NCBI GenBank assembly: GCA_026967815.1
Contig: JAPUUO010000001.1
Location: 1 to 64,000 of the forward strand
DNA length: 64,000 nt
Source: Candidatus Bathyarchaeota archaeon
GTDB taxonomy: Archaea; Thermoproteota; Bathyarchaeia; Bathyarchaeales; Bathyarchaeaceae
Direction: 5' to 3'
The position numbers and the translations under genes were made by a program. The notes beneath the pieces are model-generated. The model was not told where the DNA came from. It was given only the letters and a program-made list of their open reading frames with translations, and did no database searches. This document shows, piece by piece, positions 48,203 through 56,798 of the stretch (the stretch's first letter is position 1; each line of letters starts with the position of its first letter).

Positions 48203-48784
48203 TCAGAACCAGTCTATTCTCGTTTCACATTTATATCCTTTCTCCCACACATACCACGCATATCCCTGCGCACTCCCTCTGAAATTCCCATCACGATCGC
48301 TACACGGTATTCTTGAAGATGACACCCAAATTCGCTTCGGTGGAAATTCTCTGAAAAGCTCCTGCCTATGCTTGCTTTCAAGGAACAATATGCGCAGCCA
48401 CATTGCAACCTTGCATCCGTCTGCGACAACCGACAATGCTTTACGCACCATATCCGTAGCACAAGAATATGGAGGATTAGTCACTATTTCACCATGCCAT
48501 TCTTCTCCGTTGTAAGCGAGAAAATCAAGTTGCTCAATATCTCTATTCCGCGTAATTATGTCGCTCCTGCGCACATCATAACCGTTCTTGGCAAGCGTGT
48601 CAGAAATATGTCCTAATCCATCACACGGCTCCCATATTTGATGTGAGGACTGTTCAAGTTTCAGCAATTCCTCCACTGCTTTCGGATGTGTGCAATACAA
48701 GTCGTACTGCGCCCTTTCTCCAGCGGCGTGATTGCTTGCTCCGAGTGTGGAATATACGTTTGCCGATTTCTTTGCCATACTCAA
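48203..48784 (-). CDS. DNA N6-adenine methyltransferase-like protein
   Basis: The 193-residue protein has a class I SAM pattern: motif I 'IWEPCDGLGHIS' (about 50-61) and catalytic motif IV 'IVTNPPYSCA' (about 100-109). A basic, Trp-rich C-terminus follows. The NPPY tetrapeptide is typical of adenine methyltransferases. Without a partner endonuclease it is probably an orphan enzyme that modifies phage DNA. It overlaps its upstream gene by 4 bp. Confidence 0.82.
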   Translation of the reverse strand: MSMAKKSANVYSTLGASNHAAGERAQYDLYCTHPKAVEELLKLEQSSHQIWEPCDGLGHISDTLAKNGYDVRRSDIITRNRDIEQLDFLAYNGEEWHGEIVTNPPYSCATDMVRKALSVVADGCKVAMWLRILFLESKHRQELFREFPPKRIWVSSSRIPCSDRDGNFRGSAQGYAWYVWEKGYKCETRIDWF

Positions 48785-49404
48785 TCCTTATTAGATGTCA
48801 ATGCCAACCCCACAGCACGGATATACCAATCAAACTGCATCGGCTTCATCGCTCCGAGTTTGTTCGCTTCATAGTGCGTTTTGCTCTCCCACACCGCATT
48901 GTCGCGCCGTTGCAGGTCGAAACAGCATAGCTGTATTTCGTCAATGTAGCGACGGTTGTTCACGTTCTGAAAGCCCTTCGCCGTCAAAAACACTCGCGTT
49001 TTCTCTTGAAAGAGCGCATAGTCGAACTGCTGTCTATTATCCACATAATCGCGCACCCCTTTCGCATAAAAGGCTTGCGACACGGGAATAAACGCCCCGA
49101 GGTAGTTCTGATTAGGTCGGCTTCCGATAAGCGAGAAATAACGCGTCATCGCTCCGTTCCAGCTCGTCATTCGTGCCTGCGCCATAAGCCGAAGCGTCCA
49201 CTCTTTCCAGCTCATCGTAATGCCCTCCTCGTTCAGAAAGCCGTACACGCCCGTCTGCGAAACCTTGTCGAGAAATTCCCTCGCCAAACCCTCGTCGCCG
49301 ATGCGGTGCGCGTCCTCAACCCCCTTGCGGTAGCAAAAATCTATCAAGGAAATTGTTGAAAGGGCTACGCCTCTGTCAATGATAGGTCGGTTCTTACTCG
49401 CCAT
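48781..49404 (-). CDS. hypothetical helical protein
   Basis: The 207-residue protein is mostly helical ('STISLIDFCYRKGVEDAHRI', 'SWKEWTLRLMAQARMTSWNG'). It is coupled by 4- and 11-bp overlaps to its neighbours. No motif is recognised; position beside the methyltransferase suggests only co-expression. Confidence 0.6.
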   Translation of the reverse strand: MASKNRPIIDRGVALSTISLIDFCYRKGVEDAHRIGDEGLAREFLDKVSQTGVYGFLNEEGITMSWKEWTLRLMAQARMTSWNGAMTRYFSLIGSRPNQNYLGAFIPVSQAFYAKGVRDYVDNRQQFDYALFQEKTRVFLTAKGFQNVNNRRYIDEIQLCCFDLQRRDNAVWESKTHYEANKLGAMKPMQFDWYIRAVGLALTSNKD

Positions 49405-49888
49405 TGTCCTCTTCGTTAAGCACCTCTTTCATCAGCTCTCTGTCCGCCTCTCTTTTCGCTTTCAGCTCTTTCTTGCTCATGCCGCTTTCGGAGGCAATAT
49501 CTTCCATAAAGGCGGCACTTGCCATTTCTTCGGAATCGGTAACGGATTTCGCTTTCTCCGCGCCCTCGGCATCCTTGCGTTTCTGCCATTCCACAATAGC
49601 TTTCTGCACTCCGCTTGTCAGTTCTTGGTCTTGCGTCATAGCCATTGCAGGAATGAATAGAGATACGATGTAGCCCTGCAACTGGTCTATACGCTCTTGT
49701 TTCGCGGCGGCAAGGAGATACCCGTAAGCGTGAGTATTACCCCCGATACGGCAGTTGAAAATGCCGCTCGTACTCGTTATCGAAAGGAAAGTCCGCTCGA
49801 TGCTTCCCTCCTTGTAGTGGAAAGTGAACTTCCACTCGCCAACCTCCTTCACGAGGTAAGGCTTACGCTGTTTAATCTTTATGCTCAT
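49394..49888 (-). CDS. hypothetical protein with charged C-terminal coil
   Basis: The 164-residue protein has a beta-rich first half ('VGEWKFTFHYKEGSIERTFL') and a Glu/Lys-rich coiled C-terminus from about residue 105. It overlaps the upstream gene by 17 bp. Family unknown. Confidence 0.6.
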   Translation of the reverse strand: MSIKIKQRKPYLVKEVGEWKFTFHYKEGSIERTFLSITSTSGIFNCRIGGNTHAYGYLLAAAKQERIDQLQGYIVSLFIPAMAMTQDQELTSGVQKAIVEWQKRKDAEGAEKAKSVTDSEEMASAAFMEDIASESGMSKKELKAKREADRELMKEVLNEEDNGE

Positions 49889-50288
49889 TTGTCTTTTTGG
49901 ATTGTATCGTTATGTTGTAAATCTTGCAATGAAGCGCGAAACGCTGTGCGAGTGCGTTGAAATCGCGCTCAATCTTCCTACGCTCCTTGCGCATACCGAA
50001 GCCATAGTATTTATGCCACAGAGCGTGATATTCGCGCAATCTGTCAAGCATATTCTGCGCCTCTTGTATCGGTTTAAGGTTCGCATTTTCCTCAAACCAC
50101 TTGGATAGGCTCGGCATTTCACACGAAAGCGAAAAACTGCCCCTTGTTGGAACATAATCGGATTCTTCCTCCGATTCAAAGCTTGTGCTACGCTCTACCA
50201 CCTTGCCGATTGACCTCATTTCGCCATTCGGGTCGCAAATAAGTAATTCGGGATTTCCGAACAACTTGTCTGTATCTTTGTCGCCCAT
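49872..50288 (-). CDS. hypothetical protein
   Basis: The 138-residue protein has an acidic, Ser-rich first half and a helical basic second half ('MRKERRKIERDFNALAQRFA'). It is tightly packed in the early operon. No family is recognised. Confidence 0.55.
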   Translation of the reverse strand: MGDKDTDKLFGNPELLICDPNGEMRSIGKVVERSTSFESEEESDYVPTRGSFSLSCEMPSLSKWFEENANLKPIQEAQNMLDRLREYHALWHKYYGFGMRKERRKIERDFNALAQRFALHCKIYNITIQSKKTNEHKD

Positions 50289-50290
50289 AG

Positions 50291-50569
50291 TCAGTCGTAA
50301 TAAGTTTTGATTTTCTTTCGGGTGAAAAAGAGATAAAGATGCGCGAGGTTAGGCTGGTGCGTAGAAACCAATTCCCAACCCTCGGCAGACATCCGCTCCA
50401 GCATTTGTTTCATATCGAAAGGGTCATCGGCGTTTACGACCTTAACCACATTCTCAACCTCACTCGGAGCGGCATGCCCTTTCTCCACGGCTCGTTTGCC
50501 CTGCTTGATTTGCAGGACTATCCGCGCCAACAACAGCACGGCAATTATTAATAGTAGGATGTCGGTCAT
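50291..50569 (-). CDS. membrane protein with DUF4177-like segment
   Basis: ATG 50569 gives 92 residues and a 4-bp overlap with the upstream gene. One N-terminal membrane segment (residues 2-18, 'TDILLLIIAVLLLARIVL') is followed by a soluble domain with 'MLERMSAEGWELVSTH ... LYLFFTRK', which resembles the DUF4177 pattern. It probably faces the cytoplasm. Confidence 0.6.
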   Translation of the reverse strand: MTDILLLIIAVLLLARIVLQIKQGKRAVEKGHAAPSEVENVVKVVNADDPFDMKQMLERMSAEGWELVSTHQPNLAHLYLFFTRKKIKTYYD

Positions 50570-50775
50570 AATTCCTCTTGGTTTAATTTCCACTTCACAA
50601 AATCCATATCGCCGTCATTGTCATAGAGTTGGAAGATATACTCTTTCATTTTCTCCGCTCCTGCAATGAACGCAAATTCAACTTCCTGCTCTACCTCGTG
50701 AGGTTCTGACGCATGAAAGGACAAATTGTCCCTTACTTCTTTGGCATATATTTCAGCCGCTTCTCTGATTGTCAT
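50566..50775 (-). CDS. small hypothetical protein
   Basis: The 69-residue protein is acidic and helical ('EQEVEFAFIAGAEKMKEYIF'), a type frequent in Bacteroidetes phages. It overlaps both neighbours by 4 bp. Confidence 0.55.
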   Translation of the reverse strand: MTIREAAEIYAKEVRDNLSFHASEPHEVEQEVEFAFIAGAEKMKEYIFQLYDNDGDMDFVKWKLNQEEL

Positions 50776-50966
50776 ATCTGTTCTTGTTTCTTCCGTTTAT
50801 CAAATCGTTTCATCCTCGCGCAGTTGCAGTCGGAAGTGCAGAGAATATCCACAGCGAAATAAAAGCCGTAGATACGCTCACAATGTGATTTCCTGCCACA
50901 ATGTCCGCTTGCAGGAGAATGGTATCTGCACTTCATTCTGTACGCCTCGCGCTCCTTGGTCTCCAT
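50772..50966 (-). CDS. small Cys-rich basic protein
   Basis: The 64-residue protein has seven Cys ('CRYHSPASGHCGRKSHCERI', 'CTSDCNCARM') and many basic residues, probably a small zinc-binding protein. It is coupled to the next gene by an ATGA overlap. Confidence 0.55.
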   Translation of the reverse strand: METKEREAYRMKCRYHSPASGHCGRKSHCERIYGFYFAVDILCTSDCNCARMKRFDKRKKQEQI

Positions 50967-50967
50967 A

Positions 50968-51477
50968 TCAATATTTCGGTATTGCTCTGTAAAGCGGTTT
51001 CTCCTTTTTCAGATGGTAGTTGACATCAAAAACGGCGAGGCGGTCAATGATATTCTTTAGGCGTTGCATGTCACCCTGCAACTCATGCACTTGGTCTTTC
51101 CATTTCACACCCTCGCGCTTTCGCGCTCTTGCGGACATCATGACAATATCGGCCACATTTAACTTTATCTCTCTGATGCGCCGTTTCAGCATACCGACAA
51201 GCTCCACGCGCTGACGTTCTGTAAAGACAACCTCTTTGTTCTCGCCTCGGAGCATATCGACAACTTCCTGCAACACCGCTATTCTGTCTTTGATGTAAGA
51301 CTGCTGTTGCTTGCGTAATACGGGGTCGGTAATGTCAGCTTTGTCCTCGTGCAGACGCTGGCACGCAGCCAACGAGAGACAGATGTATTTGCGTAGAACG
51401 CACCGCTCTGTTATTGTGAGGCGAAGTGTCGCCCTTTCGGGGGTTGTCGGGGTGTATGATTCTTTGTAATAGCTCAT
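50968..51477 (-). CDS. hypothetical helical protein
   Basis: The start at 51477 (MSYYKESYTPTTPERATL) gives 169 residues with a 4-bp overlap with the upstream gene; the longer frame to 51603 lies over it. The product is a long basic helix bundle with coiled-coil tendency. The function is unknown. Confidence 0.6.
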   Translation of the reverse strand: MSYYKESYTPTTPERATLRLTITERCVLRKYICLSLAACQRLHEDKADITDPVLRKQQQSYIKDRIAVLQEVVDMLRGENKEVVFTERQRVELVGMLKRRIREIKLNVADIVMMSARARKREGVKWKDQVHELQGDMQRLKNIIDRLAVFDVNYHLKKEKPLYRAIPKY

Positions 51478-51725
51478 ATCTTGAATCGTTTTATAAGTTT
51501 CTTGACTCTTGTGCAGTCGGACAGCTCGCACCGTGTAGGCGCGGCATAGAGCCGAGGGCAGTCGTGCGGGCATCCGTCTTTCTCGATGGCGTAGAGCTTG
51601 CACTGCTCATTGATTTTCTTGGAGCAATATTTCGTATTCTCTGTTGATAAAGAGAGATAGGGGCAACTATCTATGAGGTATTCCGTCAGTGCCTCGGTGC
51701 TTACTTGAATAGTTTTCATGCTCAC
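51474..51725 (-). CDS. small Cys-rich protein
   Basis: The 83-residue protein carries eight Cys ('SCPYL', 'YCSKKINEQCKLYA', 'CPHDCPRL', 'CELSDC'), likely metal-binding. An alternative Met lies two codons in. It is one of several small Cys-rich proteins in this operon. Confidence 0.55.
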   Translation of the reverse strand: MSMKTIQVSTEALTEYLIDSCPYLSLSTENTKYCSKKINEQCKLYAIEKDGCPHDCPRLYAAPTRCELSDCTRVKKLIKRFKI

Positions 51726-52567
51726 TTCCCTTTCAGTCCCTCCACAACCGCTTGGGCAACCGAAACGGCATACTCGGCGACTTCTTTGGGTGTGTTAAAC
51801 TTGTTTGCCACTTTCAAGGCTACCTCTTTTGCGAGGTCGGCGGCGTATGCGTCCCAATAGCTGTCCGTGAGGTCAACTTCCACGGGGATTTTGATTGAGC
51901 CGATATTAGGCTTCTTCTCCGCCTCCGCCTGCTCCGTTGGCTGAACAAGCTCCACGCAATCTTCGGGAATATTGTAGATGAATGAATCATCGTGCTTCAG
52001 CGTGTAGATGCGTCCTGCACAATCTCGGCGCATTTCAACGCTTATGACCTTCCATTCCTTTTGCGAAACAGCATGAGGAGGCATATTGGTAATTTCCAAG
52101 TGTCTTTCCACGTCTAAGCAAATAGGTTCGTGTAGATTTTCAAGAACTCTAACGAAGTCCCCAACCTTGATTGTCGGGGCGGTCGGCTCGGTGTAGGGTT
52201 CGATGCTATGTATTGTTGCAGGGTATATCGTAGAGTCGATTTCTACATATATGTGGCATCCATCTATCTTTCTGATAACGCCTATACAGCCACACAGCTC
52301 CTCCTTGTAGTAGCCGTCTTTCATGCGCACAACATCCCCCTCCTTAAACTTCGGCTCTTTCGCCTCCGCATCGACCTTGACGAGATACTTGAGGGGGATA
52401 GCGAGCGTGAAGCCATATAGTCCACCAACTTTGTGCTGGATTATAATTTTTGAGGGATTGATTCTCACTACCTCGTAATTCATGTCATCGCCTTTGAATC
52501 TTTCAAACTCTTTCGGCGCGTCCTTTGACACTCTCACCTTGTCGCCTTGCTTGATTTCGTTGCTCAT
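51722..52567 (-). CDS. multi-domain SH3/KOW-like protein
   Basis: The 281-residue protein has at least three SH3-like barrel units, each starting with a 'xGDxVR' pattern: 'QGDKVRVSKD' (about 6), 'EGDVVRMKDG' (about 77) and 'VGDFVRVLEN' (about 137). A helical C-terminal domain of about 70 residues follows. Such repeats bind nucleic acid or protein; the exact role is unknown. Confidence 0.6.
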   Translation of the reverse strand: MSNEIKQGDKVRVSKDAPKEFERFKGDDMNYEVVRINPSKIIIQHKVGGLYGFTLAIPLKYLVKVDAEAKEPKFKEGDVVRMKDGYYKEELCGCIGVIRKIDGCHIYVEIDSTIYPATIHSIEPYTEPTAPTIKVGDFVRVLENLHEPICLDVERHLEITNMPPHAVSQKEWKVISVEMRRDCAGRIYTLKHDDSFIYNIPEDCVELVQPTEQAEAEKKPNIGSIKIPVEVDLTDSYWDAYAADLAKEVALKVANKFNTPKEVAEYAVSVAQAVVEGLKGK

Positions 52568-52785
52568 GCTTCTTCCTCCATTTGTTTGGCGATTTGTGCA
52601 AGTGCGAGCAAGGATATTCCCTGCACAAATTCCTTTTCATCTGCATAAACCTCAGACGAAACTTCTACACTCTCGATTTCCAACACTCGTTCTACAAAGT
52701 TGGCGGGTGCATCATCACCCTGTGCCATTAGCAGATAGGCGTTCTTTTTGATTTCCTTTTCGGGAATGTCAAATGTTACTTTCAT
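52564..52785 (-). CDS. small acidic hypothetical protein
   Basis: The 73-residue protein is acidic, with a strand-helix-helix pattern ('MKVTFDIPEKEIKKNAYLL'). It overlaps the SH3-like gene by 4 bp and is first in its sub-operon, after a terminator. Confidence 0.55.
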   Translation of the reverse strand: MKVTFDIPEKEIKKNAYLLMAQGDDAPANFVERVLEIESVEVSSEVYADEKEFVQGISLLALAQIAKQMEEEA

Positions 52786-52794
52786 CTTTCAAAC

Positions 52795-52848
52795 AAAAGG
52801 CTCAAACTTTCGCCCGGCTGTGCGAGAACCGGAGTACTTGTATGAGCC
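52795..52848 (-). terminator. terminator after the helicase gene
   Basis: On the minus strand GGCTCA (52848-52843) can pair with TGAGCC (52804-52799), with a GC-rich interior, and TTTT follows. It would end helicase transcription before the next set of genes. Confidence 0.5.
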
Positions 52849-52888
52849 GTTAAATTCCTTTTCCGAAGCCTCGCACGCTTCATAAGTG

Positions 52889-52896
52889 CAAATATA
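52889..52896 (-). promoter_or_regulatory. candidate -7 box downstream of the helicase gene
   Basis: TATATTTG on the minus strand; no TTTG is present at 19-21 nt upstream. It may start the sub-operon beginning at 52785. Confidence 0.35.
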
Positions 52897-52925
52897 GTGT
52901 TATATTGTGGATTATGTAAGTAATT

Positions 52926-54431
52926 CTATAAAATCACTTTAGGTTTTCGCAAACAAAAGCCATAGCCGACCTGCAATCTCTGCTTGAAGCACCCTTTCTG
53001 CGCGAGCATAGCCGACAATTCAGGTCGGGCGTGCTGTTTACTCCCCTCGGCTTCGGCAAACGCCTTATACTCGTCATACAGCTCAGCAAGACTGCGCCAG
53101 CAATCCTTGTCGTATTCCTTGACCGCCTCGTAGTCGTTCTCAGCCCACCATCGGCGCATATTGTTGCTCCCTGCCATGATTATCTCCTGCGACTTCTTCA
53201 TGTCCTCGCCCATTACTATGTCGCCTTTGTTTTTGGCAAAGATGCGGTAGCCCTCCACAATCCAATGAAAGATATACATAAGGGCTTCGGGGCGCGTCAG
53301 TTTGTAGGTAAGACTCGTGTCCCTGTCCTCGCCCGTAAACGCCCGTGTGGTCGTATGAACAACCAATCGTCTGCGCTGACCTCCGTAGCTGTCATCGTCA
53401 GTCTCGGGCATAGTGTTGGCACAACACAAAAGCGGCGGCGCAATAACCTTTACGGGCTTTTTGTCGTATGGTACACGACCCTGGAACTCGCCTCCGCTCG
53501 CAAACCTCTTGAAGTCACCGCCCGAAAGCTCTTTGCCGTCCATATCGTCTATGAAGTTGGCTACTTTGTTGGCGAGTGCCGCGATATTCACGTTGCGGTC
53601 GCTGTCCTTGAACAGCTGACGGAACGAAAAGCACGAAAAATACTCCTTGCCGAACACCGAGGCTATCACATTCGACACAACGGACTTACCGTTACTGCCG
53701 GGTCCCAAGAGGAATAGACAATACTCCATCTTAAACGCCTGACGGTCAGAAATTAAAGAGCCGCACCACTGCTGAAAAACGCTCCGAGCGTCCTTGTTCG
53801 GGACAATCTCGGCGATTTTCTCCTCCCACAGCTTGCAGGGATTGCCGAAAGTGCCGTATTTCTCGGCACACTCGCGATACAGCTCGTCCTTGTCCTTGTA
53901 TTCAAGGTCAAGCACGATAGCAGGGCATTGCTCCACACTCGGCTTCACCGCCTTGCGCTTCTCAACGTCATACACAAGGTTTCTGAACGCCACATAACGC
54001 CTATTCGGACGATACAGATACTTGTCGCTGCTCGAAATCGTGTCAAGGCAGCTCATGGCGATAGCCTTTGCAGGGTACTCGTCATTGTACTTCTCGCCCA
54101 AATCAAGCTCGATAAAGGCTCTTTTGAGCAATTCCTTTAAGAATATCTCTCTGTCCTCCACACGCACGAAACACACGCCGTTAAACGCATATATCGCGCT
54201 CTTTGAGCCGTCCGAGAGGAAGCGTTTCATCTTGTCCTCGCAAATCAGGTTGCGGACAATCGCCCTCAGTCGGTCAACACGCCCCTGATACACGTTCTTG
54301 TCGTATTTGCCGAGACCTCTCAGCTTGCCTCCATCCTTGCCCTTTGAGTACAGCCGCTTGTACTCCGCCTCCATCGCAGGACAGAGCCAATCCAACAAAT
54401 GCTGGTACAAAAATTCACTTACAAGTGCCAT
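52926..54431 (-). CDS. superfamily 3 helicase / primase C-terminal-type ATPase
   Basis: The 501-residue protein carries an SF3/D5-like core: Walker A 'LLGPGSNGKSVV' (about 242-253), Walker B 'ANFIDDMDGKEL' (about 290-301), motif C-like 'PPLLCCANTMPE' (about 331-342) and an arginine-finger region 'GGQRRRLVVH'. The N-terminal 200 residues lack a primase active site that I can see. It would unwind phage DNA during replication. The gene overlaps nothing and stands 3 bp from its upstream neighbour. Confidence 0.88.
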   Translation of the reverse strand: MALVSEFLYQHLLDWLCPAMEAEYKRLYSKGKDGGKLRGLGKYDKNVYQGRVDRLRAIVRNLICEDKMKRFLSDGSKSAIYAFNGVCFVRVEDREIFLKELLKRAFIELDLGEKYNDEYPAKAIAMSCLDTISSSDKYLYRPNRRYVAFRNLVYDVEKRKAVKPSVEQCPAIVLDLEYKDKDELYRECAEKYGTFGNPCKLWEEKIAEIVPNKDARSVFQQWCGSLISDRQAFKMEYCLFLLGPGSNGKSVVSNVIASVFGKEYFSCFSFRQLFKDSDRNVNIAALANKVANFIDDMDGKELSGGDFKRFASGGEFQGRVPYDKKPVKVIAPPLLCCANTMPETDDDSYGGQRRRLVVHTTTRAFTGEDRDTSLTYKLTRPEALMYIFHWIVEGYRIFAKNKGDIVMGEDMKKSQEIIMAGSNNMRRWWAENDYEAVKEYDKDCWRSLAELYDEYKAFAEAEGSKQHARPELSAMLAQKGCFKQRLQVGYGFCLRKPKVIL

Positions 54432-54434
54432 ATT

Positions 54435-54704
54435 TCAACCATATAATTTACTCCAATCCAATATGGATTTCGTATGTTCTACAAGTTCAGTCGTTCCCAT
54501 CACACCGTCCAATTCCTCGCCGTGTCGCTCTTTATACAGAAGTTGCCCATCACGCCACGGATTGAGCGTCAACGTCAGAACACCCCACCTATATCGGGCG
54601 TATATGTACTCGCCATCATCGGTGTAAATATCCCATTGGCTCGGGCACGCCGAACACGTCATTATGCAATGTTTGACTTCGTATTTCTTTGTTGTCATAC
54701 TCAC
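54435..54704 (-). CDS. hypothetical protein
   Basis: The 89-residue beta-rich protein contains 'CIMTCSACPSQWDIYTDDGE' and 'YARYRWGVLTLTLNPW'. The CxxC could bind zinc. It is coupled to the upstream gene by a 4-bp overlap. Confidence 0.6.
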   Translation of the reverse strand: MSMTTKKYEVKHCIMTCSACPSQWDIYTDDGEYIYARYRWGVLTLTLNPWRDGQLLYKERHGEELDGVMGTTELVEHTKSILDWSKLYG

Positions 54705-55072
54705 TCCTTTATCAGTTCAACTCCGTGCAACGCCAAAAACGCCTCCGCCTCGTGGAGATAGCGGACAATGCACCCACCGAAATAGTAACTCGCGTTTGCC
54801 ACTCCAACGCGCCATGAAAAAGCGTCTGTGCGGTGAAAGTAAACAAGATATTCATTGATGCACTTTACGACATTCAACTCTTCTCGCTTAAACCCCAGCC
54901 ATTTCAGGATTGAGTAAGTAATCTCAATCGGCTCAACCTCACTCGCCATCACATACTCCGCAGGGAACCGCACAATAAGTCCGTTGTCCTCGTCCAAACC
55001 ACGCACTCGCTCACGCTTGCCGTTGACAAGGATATGCGAGCCGATTCTAAGCTGTTTAATATCTACTGCCAT
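54701..55072 (-). CDS. conserved Bacteroidetes phage protein
   Basis: ATG 55072 gives 123 residues with 'KQLRIGSHILVNGKRERVRG', 'PIEITYSILKWLGFKRE' and an end 'RYLHEAEAFLALHG'. It belongs to an unnamed family whose members end in a 'YLHELQN'-type helix and are common in Bacteroidetes phages; the function is unknown. The frame is open to 55180 but overlaps the previous gene. Confidence 0.65.
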   Translation of the reverse strand: MAVDIKQLRIGSHILVNGKRERVRGLDEDNGLIVRFPAEYVMASEVEPIEITYSILKWLGFKREELNVVKCINEYLVYFHRTDAFSWRVGVANASYYFGGCIVRYLHEAEAFLALHGVELIKE

Positions 55073-55073
55073 A

Positions 55074-55418
55074 TCATTCCTCCTCCTTGAAAAAATCCGC
55101 GCCGAAGATGCGCTCCAAAACACCTTGGATAAGTATATTCTCCACTCCGCAATCAATGTCATTCGGATAGGTGTTGGCATATTCTTTCCCCACCTTCTCT
55201 TTCTCCTCGGCGGTCAGACGTTGTGAAAGAGGTAATCCGTAAACATGGTTTGTTCCTGCCTTGAATCCGTCCTCATACGAATCGGCAGGACACTCACAGC
55301 AATCAAAAGCTGTGTTTTCTCCTCCGCAAAAGTCGCAATTTTCTTTCCATGCGCATTTTTCGCAGAAATATTCTTTTCTCACGGCTTCTTTCGCCGCTTC
55401 TTCTATCGTCTTATTCAT
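55074..55418 (-). CDS. Cys-rich hypothetical protein
   Basis: The 114-residue protein has a Cys cluster at residues 19-45 ('CEKCAWKENCDFCGGE', 'CCECPADS') and a helical C-terminus ending 'FFKEEE'. It is coupled to its upstream gene by 4 bp. Confidence 0.6.
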   Translation of the reverse strand: MNKTIEEAAKEAVRKEYFCEKCAWKENCDFCGGENTAFDCCECPADSYEDGFKAGTNHVYGLPLSQRLTAEEKEKVGKEYANTYPNDIDCGVENILIQGVLERIFGADFFKEEE

Positions 55419-55621
55419 ATCTTCTCAAATTTTAGCCCGAAGCACCATCTGAGCATGATGCGCTTGAATCGAGATATGGGTTTGTAGACTGCGAGCGAGT
55501 AGCCTGTGGGTTCGTGTTTGAGGTAGCCGATAGGCTTTACCCACTCAATCGTATGACCGCTGCGGAATACATCGTCAATGGATTTTCGTAAGTCCATCAT
55601 CGCTGTCATCGTCTGTTTCAT
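55415..55621 (-). CDS. small basic hypothetical protein
   Basis: The start at 55621 (MKQTMTAMMDLRKSIDDVFR) gives 68 residues and avoids overlap with the next gene; another Met lies at 55645. The second half is basic and hydrophobic ('FKRIMLRWCFGLKF') and may associate with membrane. Confidence 0.55.
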   Translation of the reverse strand: MKQTMTAMMDLRKSIDDVFRSGHTIEWVKPIGYLKHEPTGYSLAVYKPISRFKRIMLRWCFGLKFEKI

Positions 55622-55625
55622 ATCG

Positions 55626-56027
55626 TCATTTGTTTTCTTGTTCAATCAGTTCAAGCACAACACTAATACCATCCGCTAATGCTTCCTCATAGGTGGCGAA
55701 TGTAGCGTCGGTATCATCGAATTCTCCGCTATCAAGGTTGAGCCAATCGGCAAACCAAACCTTATGGTAGTGAATATAGCTCACACGGACGCTGATATGC
55801 TTGACTTCTCTCAGCCACTTCTGAGCCTGCCATAAAAAAGGCGCCGAAACGAAATCATCTGGTCTGCGTTTATAGTTGTTGAAGTCCGCACATGAACCAT
55901 GAATAAACCACATATCATCTTCGGGTACGCCGTTTTTGATATGATAGTAGTGGTCGCACGGCTCATCGAATCCGCACGCTTTCAATTTCTTGGCAAGCTC
56001 ATAAGAGCAGTAATCTTCTTGATTCAT
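55626..56027 (-). CDS. conserved Bacteroidetes phage protein
   Basis: ATG 56027 gives 133 residues with a 4-bp overlap with the upstream gene. The start 'YCSYELAKKLKACGFDEPCD' and the central 'APFLWQAQKWLREVKHISV' are typical of a widespread, unnamed family in Bacteroides phages. It ends in an acidic helix. Function unknown. Confidence 0.65.
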   Translation of the reverse strand: MNQEDYCSYELAKKLKACGFDEPCDHYYHIKNGVPEDDMWFIHGSCADFNNYKRRPDDFVSAPFLWQAQKWLREVKHISVRVSYIHYHKVWFADWLNLDSGEFDDTDATFATYEEALADGISVVLELIEQENK

Positions 56028-56278
56028 GATTCTTGTATTAAAAGTAAATCTGATTCCGTCCAATTTAGAGCGGAGATTCTATGTGTGAAGTGGCATTTCC
56101 TGCCGTATTCATCCTCGACAAACTCAAAGATGTCACCTCTTTTGCGCTTTCGGATTCTGCATTTAAGGTGGCATTCTGATGTTCCGTCCACTCCTCCCCA
56201 CCATATAAAATCCAAGAGTGCGCCATAAGGTATCTTATTGCACTCGGAATCCCTATAAGGCGACATTTCATTTTTCAT
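56024..56278 (-). CDS. hypothetical protein
   Basis: The start at 56278 gives 84 residues: beta-rich, basic in the middle ('CHLKCRIRKRKRGDIFEFVE'). It overlaps both neighbours. Family unknown. Confidence 0.55.
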   Translation of the reverse strand: MKNEMSPYRDSECNKIPYGALLDFIWWGGVDGTSECHLKCRIRKRKRGDIFEFVEDEYGRKCHFTHRISALNWTESDLLLIQES

Positions 56279-56549
56279 CTTTCTTCTTGTTAAGTTCCGC
56301 AATCAGAGCGTCGGCGGCACTGACCGACATAGATGCGATGTGGCTGTATTTATCGCCCCATTTAGCGTTTTGCATCATTGAAGCCATGATTTGCGCCGCA
56401 ATCTTCCGCCTTTCGGCCTCGGTGTTCATCTCTACGATGCGGTTGAAATAGTCTGATTTTCCGAGCAGACGCGCCTCTAATTTCTCTTGCTCCTTCATCG
56501 CTAAAGTGTGGAGATGAAGTTCTTCTTTTAGCTTGTCTTCTATATTCAT
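56268..56549 (-). CDS. helical hypothetical protein
   Basis: The 93-residue protein is almost entirely helical with coiled-coil tendency ('LKEELHLHTLAMKEQEKLEA') and a Lys/Asp end. It is followed upstream by an unusual hairpin region (56551-56614). Confidence 0.55.
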   Translation of the reverse strand: MNIEDKLKEELHLHTLAMKEQEKLEARLLGKSDYFNRIVEMNTEAERRKIAAQIMASMMQNAKWGDKYSHIASMSVSAADALIAELNKKKDEK

Positions 56550-56550
56550 T

Positions 56551-56614
56551 CTTATTTTATTTTACGCGCATAACGCGCTGTGTTATTTTACTTTATCATC
56601 AAAAAGTAAAATAA
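56551..56614. repeat. paired inverted repeats (AT-only and GC-only)
   Basis: TTATTTTACTTT (56583-56594) is the exact inverse of AAAGTAAAATAA (56603-56614), with an 8-nt loop. Next to it ACGCG and CGCGt flank CATAA (about 56565-56579). A near copy of the first arm, TTATTTTATTTT, precedes it. It lies between two small genes of the early operon; possible roles are mRNA processing or protein binding. Confidence 0.55.
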
Positions 56615-56630
56615 GCAGGTTTAATCATGC

Positions 56631-56798
56631 TTATTTTGACTTCTTGGTTTTAGGGGTGAAGTCGGGGCAGATACCACGGCACCATACATTAAGCGTAAAT
56701 GCTCCATTAAGCAGAATAAATTCGGGCATGAGTCCACATATACCATTACACCAATACTCACACTCCTGCGGTCGCTGGTCAGTCGGGGTCGGTGTCAT
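56631..56798 (-). CDS. small Cys-containing protein
   Basis: A 55-residue frame runs from ATG 56798 to TAA 56631. It has Cys pairs spaced as 'CEYWCNGIC' and 'WCRGICPDF', resembling a metal or disulphide knot, and a basic end. It overlaps the upstream small membrane gene by 20 bp. Confidence 0.5.
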   Translation of the reverse strand: MTPTPTDQRPQECEYWCNGICGLMPEFILLNGAFTLNVWCRGICPDFTPKTKKSK

